From contig NZ_QXGR01000006.1 of NCBI RefSeq assembly GCF_003604195.1, positions 124,001 through 188,000 of the forward strand: a stretch of 64,000 bases of DNA, given 5' to 3'. This document shows positions 35,626 to 43,227 of this stretch, piece by piece. The notes below the pieces were generated by a model that saw only the letters and a list, made by a program, of their open reading frames with translations, did not search any database and was not told the DNA's origin. Source of the DNA: Simplicispira lacusdiani. Lineage in GTDB: Bacteria > Pseudomonadota > Gammaproteobacteria > Burkholderiales > Burkholderiaceae_C. The translations under genes and the position numbers were made by a program. Positions within the stretch are counted from its first letter, which is position 1. Every line of letters starts with the position of its first letter.

Positions 35626-35665
35626 TGTGAGCGAGCCCGCGGCGGGGGATGCGTTGCTGGCTTGC
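35541..35665 (+). repeat. Right copy (B) of duplicated TonB-receptor 3' end
   Basis: Partner of 33593-33722, in direct orientation about 1.95 kb away. Similarity covers both the coding tail and the noncoding hairpin region, ending at GCTGGCTTGCA. Confidence 0.75.
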
Positions 35666-35793
35666 ACTCTTTCGCTGCCCCAAACCACCGAAACCAAGCA
35701 GGCTTAGGCACCAGAAACCCGTGCCATACTTGATCCAACGTGGTTGATTTTTCTATCCGTTGGATGTATTTGCCCCCTTTGCGACAGCCCTGC

Positions 35794-37416
35794 ATGCCCA
35801 CCACTCCGACGCCGTCCGCAAACCTGTTGCAACTGCTCCCTGAGGCGGTGGTGCAAACCGATGCGCTGTGGCAGATCACTTATCTGAATCCGGCGTGGCA
35901 CAAGCTCACCGGCCATTCGGTGGAGGCGGCGCTCGGCAGGTCTCTGCTGGAGTTCGTGCATCCCGACGACATCGGCACCATGCGCTCGGGCATGCCGGTG
36001 TTCCGGATGCAGTTTGCCGATGCGGACTACCGCTGGGTGCGGCTGCAGTTCCACCCAGAGACGGATTCGGCGGAGCGGGTGATTAGCCGCCAGGGTGTGC
36101 TGATTGAGATCACCGAGGTCACCGAGCAGGTGCTGGTGGAGGTTCGCCAGCGCTTTCTGCGCTTGCTGGAAACCATCGATGGCGTGGTGTGGGAGGCCGA
36201 AATCGGCGTGGGCAATACCTTCCTGAGCCCGCAGGTCGAGCGCTTGTTCGGTTACTCCGTGGAGGAGTGGCGGGCTGACCCGAACTTCTGGCGGGCGCAT
36301 GTGCACCCCGATGATCTGGCGCAGGCCCTGGTGATCGACGACGGCGCCTACAACGCCACGCACAGCCATGCCTACGAGATGAGTTACCGGCTGATTGCCA
36401 AGTCTGGCAAGGTCGTGTGGGTGCGTGACCTGTGCCGCGCGGTGGTCGAGCCGGGGCGACCGAACCGCATGATCGGCCTGATGATCGACGTGACCCAGCA
36501 GAAGAACACCGAACTGGAGTTGTTGCGCTCCGAAAACCGCTATTCGCTGGCCACGCGCGGGTCCAATGACGGTATTTGGTACTGGGACTTGCGCACGGAC
36601 GCCCTGCATGTGTCGGGGCGGTTTCACCAGATCGTCGGGCTGGGGAGCGCCGATCTTGTGCATGCCGGAGGCTGGCGCTTTCTGGAGAAGCTCATCGATC
36701 CCGAGGATCGCGCTCGCGTGCAGGCGGCCTACCGCAGGCACCTGGCGGGAAGCAGCCCGAACTTTTCGGTGGATTTCCGCGCGTTCCATGGGGCGGGGCG
36801 GCTGGTGTGGGTCAATTGGCGCGGGCTCGCCGAGTTTGAAGACGGCATTCCGGTGCGCATGGCGGGGTCGCTCAGCGATCTGGCCGAACGGGGCAGTTCC
36901 TACGATGCGCTGACCAACTTGCCCGGCCGGCCGTTGTTCCGCGATCGCCTTGCGCAACTCATCGCGCTACAGCAGAACGAGGCGGCGAACGGTGAGGGCG
37001 TGCCTGCGCGCGATGAAGCCACGATGTTCGCCGTGCTGCTGCTGGACCTCAACGGCTTCAAGGCCGTCAATGACAGCTACGGGCACCATGTGGGCGACCA
37101 GCTATTGCAGCAGGTGGCGCGGCGGCTCGAATCCTGCGTGCGGGCGGTGGATCTGGTCGCCCGCATGAGTGGCGACGAGTTCAATGTGCTGTTGGAGTCC
37201 ATCGACCCTGCTGAAGCCCGCGAACGCGCCCAACAGATTGCCGCCGCCCTCGCCGCGCCTTACGTGATCGGCACGCAGACCGTGACCAGTGGCGCGAGCA
37301 TCGGTTTGGCCAGCAGTGCATCCCGGCTGGCGACGGTGGACGACTACCTGCGCGCTGCAGACTCCGCCATGTACCGGGCCAAAAGCCAGTCACTGGGCGT
37401 GTGCGTGTTTCAATAA
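35794..37416 (+). CDS. PAS-domain diguanylate cyclase
   Basis: About 540 residues, cytoplasmic. Three PAS/PAC units span residues 10-370 (LPEAVVQTDALWQITYLNPAW; FLRLLETIDGVVWEAEIGVGN; NRYSLATRGSNDGIWYWDL). The GGDEF domain spans about 380-540. Its signature is SGDEF, a variant usually still active, with an RAVD I-site five residues before it. It should make c-di-GMP in response to PAS signals. Start choice is uncertain: ATG 35794, ATG 35764 and GTG 35740 are in frame and none has a good ribosome site. No EAL domain is present. Confidence 0.88.
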   Translation: MPTTPTPSANLLQLLPEAVVQTDALWQITYLNPAWHKLTGHSVEAALGRSLLEFVHPDDIGTMRSGMPVFRMQFADADYRWVRLQFHPETDSAERVISRQGVLIEITEVTEQVLVEVRQRFLRLLETIDGVVWEAEIGVGNTFLSPQVERLFGYSVEEWRADPNFWRAHVHPDDLAQALVIDDGAYNATHSHAYEMSYRLIAKSGKVVWVRDLCRAVVEPGRPNRMIGLMIDVTQQKNTELELLRSENRYSLATRGSNDGIWYWDLRTDALHVSGRFHQIVGLGSADLVHAGGWRFLEKLIDPEDRARVQAAYRRHLAGSSPNFSVDFRAFHGAGRLVWVNWRGLAEFEDGIPVRMAGSLSDLAERGSSYDALTNLPGRPLFRDRLAQLIALQQNEAANGEGVPARDEATMFAVLLLDLNGFKAVNDSYGHHVGDQLLQQVARRLESCVRAVDLVARMSGDEFNVLLESIDPAEARERAQQIAAALAAPYVIGTQTVTSGASIGLASSASRLATVDDYLRAADSAMYRAKSQSLGVCVFQ

Positions 37417-37519
37417 AGGGGTCTGGGGCAATGGCCTGCGAGGCTGTCGCATGGCTCGCCACGCTCGTTCCCTTGGGGTTCGGGCAGGAAATGAACCCGG
37501 CTCCATGCGGGTCGGCGAA

Positions 37520-38218
37520 TCAAAAATCAAACCGCATCCGCCCATTCGACAGCGTGACCCGGTCGCGCGTGGTGTGGCAGTGCCATTGCTCGTACCGGCC
37601 CTCGGGGGTCAGCATGGTCAGGCTGTGGGGGGCGAACACGGCGGCGCACGCATGCCCTGGGGCGCGGACCGAGGCATACCGAATCCACGCCACGTCGCCC
37701 GCCTCGCGCGCCAGGGCGCCTAGCTTCTGGGTTTCGGTGTAGTCGCTGGGGTGTTTCCAGTGCGCTTCGGCCTGGGACCAGGGGGGCGATTGCAGGTCGA
37801 TGGCGCGGCCTTGCACGGCGGCTTCGTACAGGGAGTGGTCGGTGAGCAGGTGCTGGGTGATGAGGCCCGCGCTGTCGAGCAGAAAGCGCTGGCGCCAGTA
37901 GGCGATTTCGGCGCAGGCGCAGTAGGGGTCGTCCGCGCCGTACCAGATGCCGGGCATGTGCGGGCCGCGAAAGCGCGAGCCCGTGGGGGGCAGGTAGCGG
38001 AAGGGCGCGGCCAGAAGGTAGTGGATGCCTTGGGCCTCCGGCGGCTGGGGTGGCTTGCTGGCGTCCAGCATTTGCTCCAGCAGGTCTTGCTCGGCGGCGG
38101 AGTCCACCAGGCGCATGGTGGCGGCGATGTGCTGTGTTTCGACCATGCGAAACGCGTGCATGGCCAGGGGCTGGGTGTGCTCTGGCACCCAGCCGGGGTT
38201 CCATGCCGTGGCGGCCAT
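37520..38218 (-). CDS. RES-domain toxin (NAD-degrading type) of a toxin-antitoxin pair
   Basis: A 232-residue RES protein. The family depletes NAD+ when freed from its antitoxin. The N-terminal AFRMVETQHIAATMRLVDS carries the conserved Arg. GIWYGADDPYCACAEIAYWRQ near residue 90-110 carries the conserved Glu, and RYASVRAPGHACAAVFAP near 180 the Ser region. Its ATG overlaps the antitoxin TGA by one base (TGATG), giving translational coupling. The gene order antitoxin-toxin is standard for Xre-RES modules. Confidence 0.88.
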   Translation of the reverse strand: MAATAWNPGWVPEHTQPLAMHAFRMVETQHIAATMRLVDSAAEQDLLEQMLDASKPPQPPEAQGIHYLLAAPFRYLPPTGSRFRGPHMPGIWYGADDPYCACAEIAYWRQRFLLDSAGLITQHLLTDHSLYEAAVQGRAIDLQSPPWSQAEAHWKHPSDYTETQKLGALAREAGDVAWIRYASVRAPGHACAAVFAPHSLTMLTPEGRYEQWHCHTTRDRVTLSNGRMRFDF

Positions 38219-38592
38219 CAGGCGGCAGCCCGCATGCCGTCCAGGTAGGCCAGGGCGTTGACCAGGCCGGTGGGGTTTTCGATGAGAGCGGCGGGGGTGC
38301 CGTTGAGCGCCTTGTTGTGGCTGCGCAGCCAGTCGTGGCGCTTTTGTGCGTCGGAGCCGACCAGCGGGTCCAGCGAGCGGAACAGGCGCACCACCAGCAG
38401 GGCCAGTTGACCTTCCTTCGATTCTGGCGCGATGCCGCGTGCGCCGCCCGCGATGCGGCTGATGCTGGGCTCGCTCAGGCCGATCACGCGCGCCAGGGCG
38501 GCGTTGGAGAGGTGCAGCTCCTGGGCGGCACGGATGGTTGCCTTGCCCAGCACCATGGCTTTGTCCGGGGCGGGGGCCATATGGGGTTGCAT
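38218..38592 (-). CDS. Xre/MbcA/ParS-type antitoxin
   Basis: A 124-residue DNA-binding antitoxin. The helix-turn-helix region is SNAALARVIGLSEPSISRIA at about residues 29-48. The C-terminal toxin-binding (DUF2384-like) domain holds RLFRSLDPLVGSDAQKRHDW and NPTGLVNALAYLDG. It neutralises the downstream RES toxin and should repress their shared promoter. The AT-rich upstream region contains a small palindrome. Confidence 0.88.
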   Translation of the reverse strand: MQPHMAPAPDKAMVLGKATIRAAQELHLSNAALARVIGLSEPSISRIAGGARGIAPESKEGQLALLVVRLFRSLDPLVGSDAQKRHDWLRSHNKALNGTPAALIENPTGLVNALAYLDGMRAAA

Positions 38593-38624
38593 GAGAGGCT
38601 CCTGTGTTTCTTCAGAAATAATAT

Positions 38625-38636
38625 AGCACTAATGCT
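38625..38636. promoter_or_regulatory. Small palindrome in the toxin-antitoxin promoter region
   Basis: AGCACTAATGCT (arms AGCA/TGCT) sits in an AT-rich stretch 33 bp upstream of the antitoxin start. It is a candidate operator for antitoxin autorepression and resembles a half-site arrangement around a TATAGC -10-like element. Confidence 0.35.
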
Positions 38637-38720
38637 TAATAATTGCATGGTGTTTTGCGCGGACGATGCGGGATGCGGGCTGCGGGCGTTGGTGGCACCC
38701 TCGTTGGTCGATTTTGAGAC

Positions 38721-38780
38721 TGTTTTTGGCCTCTAGCGCTTTACCAATAAGCGCGAGCAGCTATCGTATTAATAGCAAGA
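38721..38780 (+). repeat. Dispersed hairpin repeat, copy 6
   Basis: TTTTTGGCCTCTAGCGCTTT, then a spacer and AAGCGCGAGCAGCTATCG, ending ATTAATAGCA. It lies between the toxin-antitoxin promoter and the RRM-gene terminator. Confidence 0.75.
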
Positions 38781-38808
38781 AGGCTTTGCTACCCCAGGAT
38801 GCGGGGCG

Positions 38809-38836
38809 AAAAAAAACCGGCTCATCAGAGCCGGTT
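38809..38836 (-). terminator. Rho-independent terminator of the RRM gene
   Basis: AACCGGCTC (38815-38823) and GAGCCGGTT (38828-38836) form a 9-bp stem with a 4-base ATCA loop. An A-run at 38809-38816 becomes the U-tract on the minus strand, 22 bp past the stop codon of the RNA-binding protein gene. Confidence 0.88.
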
Positions 38837-38857
38837 CTTCATGGGGGGTTACTGGGA

Positions 38858-39208
38858 TCAGTAACGGCCGCCGCCGAAGCCGCCAGAGCCGTAGCCCACG
38901 TCGGAGCGTTTGTTGCCGCCGTAACCGTTGGCGCTGTAGCCGCCCGAACCACGGTTGTCTTCGCGGGGGCGGGCCAGGTTCACGACGATGGAGCGGCCAT
39001 CGACCGACATGCCGTGCAGGGCGCTGATGGCGGCCTGGGCTTCTGCGGCGCTGGTCATTTCCACGAAGCCGAAGCCTTTGGAGCGGCCGGTGTCGCGGTC
39101 CATCATGATTTTGGCGGAGGCAACGCCACCAAACTCGGCGAAGTTGCTTTCCAGGCTGGCGTTGGTCACGGAGTAGGGCAGGTTGCCCACGTAAATTTTG
39201 CTGCTCAT
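38858..39208 (-). CDS. RRM-domain RNA-binding protein, glycine-rich
   Basis: A 116-residue protein. A single RRM occupies residues 1-82 with RNP2 KIYVGNL near residue 4 and RNP1 KGFGFVEM near 43. A Gly/Ser/Tyr/Asn-rich tail follows. This class resembles cyanobacterial Rbp and bacterial cold-inducible single-RRM proteins that bind mRNA as chaperones. ATG 39208 is chosen because the RRM starts there and a GAAAGGCTC-like site lies upstream; a longer frame to 39250 is less likely. It has its own terminator. Confidence 0.92.
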   Translation of the reverse strand: MSSKIYVGNLPYSVTNASLESNFAEFGGVASAKIMMDRDTGRSKGFGFVEMTSAAEAQAAISALHGMSVDGRSIVVNLARPREDNRGSGGYSANGYGGNKRSDVGYGSGGFGGGRY

Positions 39209-39323
39209 GAAAGAGCCTTTCTGAAAGATGGCGCGCAATGAAGGGCGCACCGTTAAGGTTGGGATGTGCGGGTTGGGAGTCCGCAGCAGGGGGTTGGGTT
39301 GGATGGGGTCCGGGCTGACCAGG

Positions 39324-39533
39324 TCAGCACACGGGCGGGTGCTGCATGCTCGTTTGCAGCCAGCCCTGGGTCACGGCAAAGAGCCGGGCGGCTTCGCGCG
39401 AGGCAAAGGCTTTGTCGAAGCGGAACACGCGGCAGTAGCTGCCGTTGCCCTGGGAGCGACGGAGCGAGAAGGAGGCTCGAAAGCGGCCGCAGTCGGTCGG
39501 GTGTGTCGTGGGCGAAACGACGTACTTGCCCAT
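39324..39533 (-). CDS. Small conserved-looking hypothetical protein
   Basis: A 69-residue basic protein starting MGKYVVSPTTHPTDCGRF. The pattern GRFxASFSLRRSxGxGSYxRVFRF followed by FASREAARLFAVTQGW looks like a compact conserved family I have seen among Burkholderiales hypotheticals (recollection, unchecked). An in-frame ATG at 39563 would add ten residues. No clear ribosome site is visible. Function is unknown. Confidence 0.5.
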   Translation of the reverse strand: MGKYVVSPTTHPTDCGRFRASFSLRRSQGNGSYCRVFRFDKAFASREAARLFAVTQGWLQTSMQHPPVC

Positions 39534-40140
39534 GGAGATGGCGGTCTGTGAAATGGGGAACATTCAGGGTCGCAGGCTCGAAACGGCCGGCGTGAGCATC
39601 AAGGGACGCGGTGGGCTGCAGCTCTACAGACCCACTGGGCGACAAAGGTCGCAAAAGGCGGCCTGCGGGAAGGGGCTGGTGCCCCTGACAGGCGTTGCGG
39701 TGACGGCACGCAGGAAGAACCGTGACTGCAATGCGAAGAAGTATAACTCAATTTGTATTTGACTGTAATTTAATATTCTTTTGGGTTTTAAAAATGCGTG
39801 CCAGGTGCGCCCAGCGCCGCGCAGCGCCGCTGCAAACCCACCCGGCCCGGTGCGATACCCGCGCGCTGCTACCATCCGCACCCATGCGTTTCCAGCCCCC
39901 AGCGTCCATTCCTCCAGGCCCCGTGCGCGGCTGCCTGTGCGTGGGCGGGGGCGCGGCCGTGGTGCGCGAGATCTGGCCTTACAAGCCGGTCGCACATTCC
40001 TCCGCCCGGCGATAACCCTTTCCCCTCTTTTGCGCACCACATCCATCGCCGGGCACCCGCTCAGCGCGATGGCGGCCCCGCTCCGTCGTTGAAGCCTTGA
40101 TCGGTTCATCGGCCCGGGCCGCTCCCCCAGGAGATGTTTC
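39534..40140. other. Long intergenic region with an AT-rich promoter-like segment
   Basis: These 607 bases include an AT-rich patch at 39735-39795 holding TTGTATTTGACTGTAATTT and TAATATTCTTTT, a likely promoter zone for one or both flanking genes. The GC-rich remainder has only weak short frames on either strand. No RNA gene or long hairpin was recognised. Confidence 0.45.
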
Positions 40141-40224
40141 ATGCACACCGTTCTTGCGTGTGGGCCCACGCCCATCTGGTCGCACCCCGTTCACCCCCCT
40201 TCCATGCGCACGCGCCGGGGGTGA
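40141..40224 (+). CDS. Short leader ORF overlapping the start region of the hexapeptide-repeat gene
   Basis: A 27-codon frame from ATG to TGA with a good ribosome site (CCAGGAG, 7 bp upstream). It encodes MHTVLACGPTPIWSHPVHPP and seven more residues, rich in Pro and His. Its TGA at 40222-40224 lies inside the GGTGAG ribosome site of the next gene, whose ATG is at 40230. Ribosomes ending here could feed or control the next start. Whether it is translated is unproven. Confidence 0.4.
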   Translation: MHTVLACGPTPIWSHPVHPPSMRTRRG

Positions 40225-40229
40225 GCACG

Positions 40230-41102
40230 ATGGAGTTCACCAAAAAATTCTTGCGGGCCAAGAACCCTTGCGCTGACGGCTTCCGCTGGTTCAGCCGCAA
40301 CGTGCAGGACGGCAGCGGCTACCAGGAGGCGCTGGACACACTGGTCAACGCCGGGCGGGTGGGCGACGCCTGCTGGCTGCTGTCGCAGTTTGGGCCGACC
40401 AATGCGGTGCTGGAGGTGGATGCACTGGAGGCAGATGCCATCGTGTTCGCTGGCACGGTGGTGGTGCGCGGCGGCATCGACGTGACCAGCGTGATCCAGG
40501 CGGGCCGCTCCATCCGGGCGGGTGGCGGGGTGCGGGCCGGGGAGTCCATCGTGGCGGGGGAAGACATTCGCGCGGCGGGTGGCATCGTCAGCCAGGGCTT
40601 GCTGCAGGCGGGCGGCGATGTGCGCGCCGACTGGGGCGTGCAGGTGGAGGGCGACATCGTCTGCGCGGGCGACCTGCGGGCCGCCTGGGATGTGGTGTGC
40701 CACGGCAAGCTGCAGCTCCAGGGCGGCGCCTTTGTCGGGCAGGATCTCATCGCCCACGGCCCGTTGGAGTGTGGCAAGGGCCTGCGCGTGGGCGGCCACC
40801 TGACCGGCGAAGCGGGCCTGCGGGCGGGGCAGGGCATCGTGGTGGGCGGCGCCATCACCGGCGGGGCGCACCTGGAGGCGGGCTGGGGCATCAAGGCGGG
40901 CGAGTGCATCCATGCCCAGGGCGCCATCAAGGCGGGCGAGAGCCTGTGCGCGGGCGGCACCATTTGCGCGGGCCCAGGCTATGGCGTGTTTGCCGGGCTG
41001 CATGTGCAGCAGGAAACCTGGGAGGCCAGCGCGCAGGTGTGGTCGCCCGAGCGCCCCGAGGGCCTGCGCAGCGGCGTGTGGCTGGGGCCGAGCGCGGTTT
41101 AA
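40230..41102 (+). CDS. Hexapeptide-repeat beta-helix protein with novel N-terminal domain
   Basis: A 290-residue protein. Residues 1-65 form a compact domain (KNPCADGFRWFSRNVQDGS; DACWLLSQFGPTNAVL). From about residue 68 to 247 there are some 30 consecutive hexapeptides in unbroken register, with a hydrophobic residue at position 2 and Gly/Ala at 4-6 (SIRAGG GVRAGE SIVAGE). This predicts a three-sided beta-helix of ten turns, like bactofilins or hexapeptide transferases, but neither family's catalytic His nor bactofilin termini are seen. No signal peptide is visible. ATG 40230 follows GGTGAG. A cytoskeletal or scaffold role is speculation. Confidence 0.75.
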   Translation: MEFTKKFLRAKNPCADGFRWFSRNVQDGSGYQEALDTLVNAGRVGDACWLLSQFGPTNAVLEVDALEADAIVFAGTVVVRGGIDVTSVIQAGRSIRAGGGVRAGESIVAGEDIRAAGGIVSQGLLQAGGDVRADWGVQVEGDIVCAGDLRAAWDVVCHGKLQLQGGAFVGQDLIAHGPLECGKGLRVGGHLTGEAGLRAGQGIVVGGAITGGAHLEAGWGIKAGECIHAQGAIKAGESLCAGGTICAGPGYGVFAGLHVQQETWEASAQVWSPERPEGLRSGVWLGPSAV

Positions 41103-41180
41103 GGCGCTGCTGTGGCGTGGAACCTTGCGCCATCCGCCTACACCAACCGGCCGCCACCCGCCGCTACACTTCAAGCCCCC

Positions 41181-42236
41181 ATGACAGTTCTATCCCCCGG
41201 CATGCGCCTTGGCGCCTTACCGCGCGCCCTGGCGTACCTTCTCGTTGCCAGCCTGGCCGCCTGCGGCGGCACCCCGCCCAGCCCGGCCCCGGCCGTCCCC
41301 GACGCCACGGGCACCACGACCTCGGCTCCCTCCATCAAGATCGGCGTCGCCTTGGGCGGCGGCGCGGCCAAGGGGTTCGCGCACATTGGCGTCATCAAGA
41401 TGCTGGAGGCCAATGGCTTCGCACCCGCCGTGGTGGCGGGCACCAGCGCGGGCAGCGTGGTGGGGGCGCTGTATGCCAGCGGCATGAATGCGTTCGAGCT
41501 GCAGGAAAAGGCCGTGGCGCTGGACGAGGCCAGGATCCGCGACCTGCAGCTATCGTCCGGCGGGCTGGTGCTGGGCCAGAAGCTGGAGGACTACGTGAAC
41601 GAGCAGGTGCGCCGCAAGCCGCTGGAGCAGATGGCCAAGCCCTTCGTGGCGGTGGCCACGCGGCTGGAGGACGGCGAGCGCACCGTGTTCGCGCGCGGCA
41701 ACACGGGGCAGGCGGTGCGGGCGTCGAGCAGCGTGCCGGGCGCGTTCCAGCCGGTCACCATCGGCAAGTACCACTATGTGGATGGCGGCATCGTGAGCCC
41801 GGTGCCGGTGGACGCGGCGCGCCAACTGGGCGCCGACGTGGTGGTGGCGGTGGACATTTCCAACAAGGCGCGCGGCCAGACGCCCGGCAACATGCTGGGG
41901 GCGCTGAACCAGTCCATCGCCATCATGGGCCAGAAGTTGGGGCAGGCCGAACTGGCGCGGGCCGACATCATCATCCGCCCGCAGGTGCTGGACATGGGCC
42001 CGGCGGACTTCACCCAGCGCGCCAGCGCCATCGTCGAGGGTGAAAAAGCCGCCCTGGCCGTGATGCCGCAGCTACGCGAGCGCGTGGCCCGGCTGCAGGC
42101 CGAGCGCGCCCAGGCCATGCGCCTGGCGCGGCAGAAGGCGGCCGAGGCCGAGCACCAGGCCTGCCTGGACAACCGCTCGCGCCTGCAGAAGCTCGCGGGC
42201 ACGGTGGGTCTGGACGGCTCCTGCGCCCAGCCCTGA
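41181..42236 (+). CDS. Patatin-like phospholipase lipoprotein (RssA-like)
   Basis: A 351-residue protein with a lipoprotein signal (YLLVASLAAC, Cys at about residue 24) followed by a Pro/Thr-rich linker. The patatin domain starts near 55. The oxyanion GGGAAKGFAHIG, nucleophile elbow GTSAG near 98 and Asp in DGGIVSP near 203 give the Ser-Asp dyad. The C-terminal 60 residues are a charged helix (RERVARLQAERAQAMRLARQK). It likely cleaves acyl lipids at the periplasmic side of a membrane. The longer frame to 41112 is rejected in favour of the signal peptide. Confidence 0.88.
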   Translation: MTVLSPGMRLGALPRALAYLLVASLAACGGTPPSPAPAVPDATGTTTSAPSIKIGVALGGGAAKGFAHIGVIKMLEANGFAPAVVAGTSAGSVVGALYASGMNAFELQEKAVALDEARIRDLQLSSGGLVLGQKLEDYVNEQVRRKPLEQMAKPFVAVATRLEDGERTVFARGNTGQAVRASSSVPGAFQPVTIGKYHYVDGGIVSPVPVDAARQLGADVVVAVDISNKARGQTPGNMLGALNQSIAIMGQKLGQAELARADIIIRPQVLDMGPADFTQRASAIVEGEKAALAVMPQLRERVARLQAERAQAMRLARQKAAEAEHQACLDNRSRLQKLAGTVGLDGSCAQP

Positions 42237-42384
42237 CGGGCGGCGGGCGCGCCGTTGCGGGGCCGGGCGGCGGCCCCGGCGCTGTCACACGCGAAATGGA
42301 AACACCTGCTAGCATCTGCCGCAGCCTTGTCGGGGGCTGGATTTTCGTTGTGAACGTACCGAAACATGCAGGAGTGACAGACCC

Positions 42385-43191
42385 ATGCCCGACAACCAGT
42401 TCGACGCGCCGCTGTTCATCAAAGAGATTTTCGAGACGGCGGTGGACACCGCCAGCACGCCGTTTTTCTTCAACGATGGCGGCTCCCCGGTCTACCTGGG
42501 CCAGCCGCCCGCTGGCGTCGCGCCCATCGAGCCGGCGGCCACCAACCCGGCCATGGCCATGGGCAACGAATACACCGTGGCCAAGGTGCTGGGGGTCAAG
42601 CCCACGCCGCCGTATGGCGTTGAAACCCAGCTGGGCTTCGCGGCCGGGCAGGTCGATTTCGCGCCGCTGTGGGCCACGCGGGACGTGGCGGCGGCCTTTG
42701 GCATCACCCTGGTGGAGCCGGGGCAGGCGGTGCGGCTCAGCAGCCCGGTGGCCGCGCTGCAGCAGATCGAATACGAGTATGGCGTGTTCGCCGGGCATTG
42801 GTCGCCCTACCAGGGCACGGGCAACACCTTGCTCAGCGTGGTGTGCACCGACCTGGAGCACCACGACTTTCCCCATGTGTTCGCCTCCACCGACCCCACG
42901 CAGCCGCTGGTGATCTCGGTGGGCCGCTACTGGCCCGCGCTGGGCAGGATCCGGCTGGCCGACCTGTGGGTGCCGCGCGGCAGCGCGCTGTATATCCCGC
43001 CCAAGCCGGCAATCCCCGGCGCGGAGTGCATCGACCTGCACAACAACCGCAACTCGGCCCGCGCCTGCTGGGGCGACATCCGCCAGAACAGCATCGTCAC
43101 GCACACGCTGTTGCAGAAGAACGGTGGTTTTTTCTACTGGTACTGGAACGCGATCGCGACAGCGCACGGCAAGCCCGACGCCATCGGGTGA
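42385..43191 (+). CDS. Hypothetical protein
   Basis: I do not recognise this 268-residue soluble protein. It has no signal peptide or membrane segment and is rich in aromatics and Pro/Gly (VETQLGFAAGQVDFAPLWAT; YEYGVFAGHWSPYQGTGN; KNGGFFYWYWNAIATAHG). GCAGGAGTG lies upstream of the ATG. It is followed 36 bp later by a PAS-diguanylate cyclase on the same strand with a strong ribosome site, so the pair may be a signalling unit. An enzyme or ligand-binding role is possible but not supported by any motif I can name. Confidence 0.7.
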   Translation: MPDNQFDAPLFIKEIFETAVDTASTPFFFNDGGSPVYLGQPPAGVAPIEPAATNPAMAMGNEYTVAKVLGVKPTPPYGVETQLGFAAGQVDFAPLWATRDVAAAFGITLVEPGQAVRLSSPVAALQQIEYEYGVFAGHWSPYQGTGNTLLSVVCTDLEHHDFPHVFASTDPTQPLVISVGRYWPALGRIRLADLWVPRGSALYIPPKPAIPGAECIDLHNNRNSARACWGDIRQNSIVTHTLLQKNGGFFYWYWNAIATAHGKPDAIG

Positions 43192-43227
43192 ACCGGCGAG
43201 CCACACAACAGCCAAGGAGGGATGGGC

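Larger units (their letters stand above)
35343..35793. other. Region between the ATPase and PAS-GGDEF genes
   Basis: These 451 bases contain the probable ATPase promoter region (35343-35400, AT-rich) and an unassigned stretch at 35400-35535. They also contain the right copy of the receptor 3' end, and the leader of the next gene. No intact gene is seen. Confidence 0.5.

Noticed and set aside
39940..40020. Possible RNA gene in the GC-rich intergenic stretch
   Set aside because: No cloverleaf, TpsiC motif or CCA end could be folded by eye.
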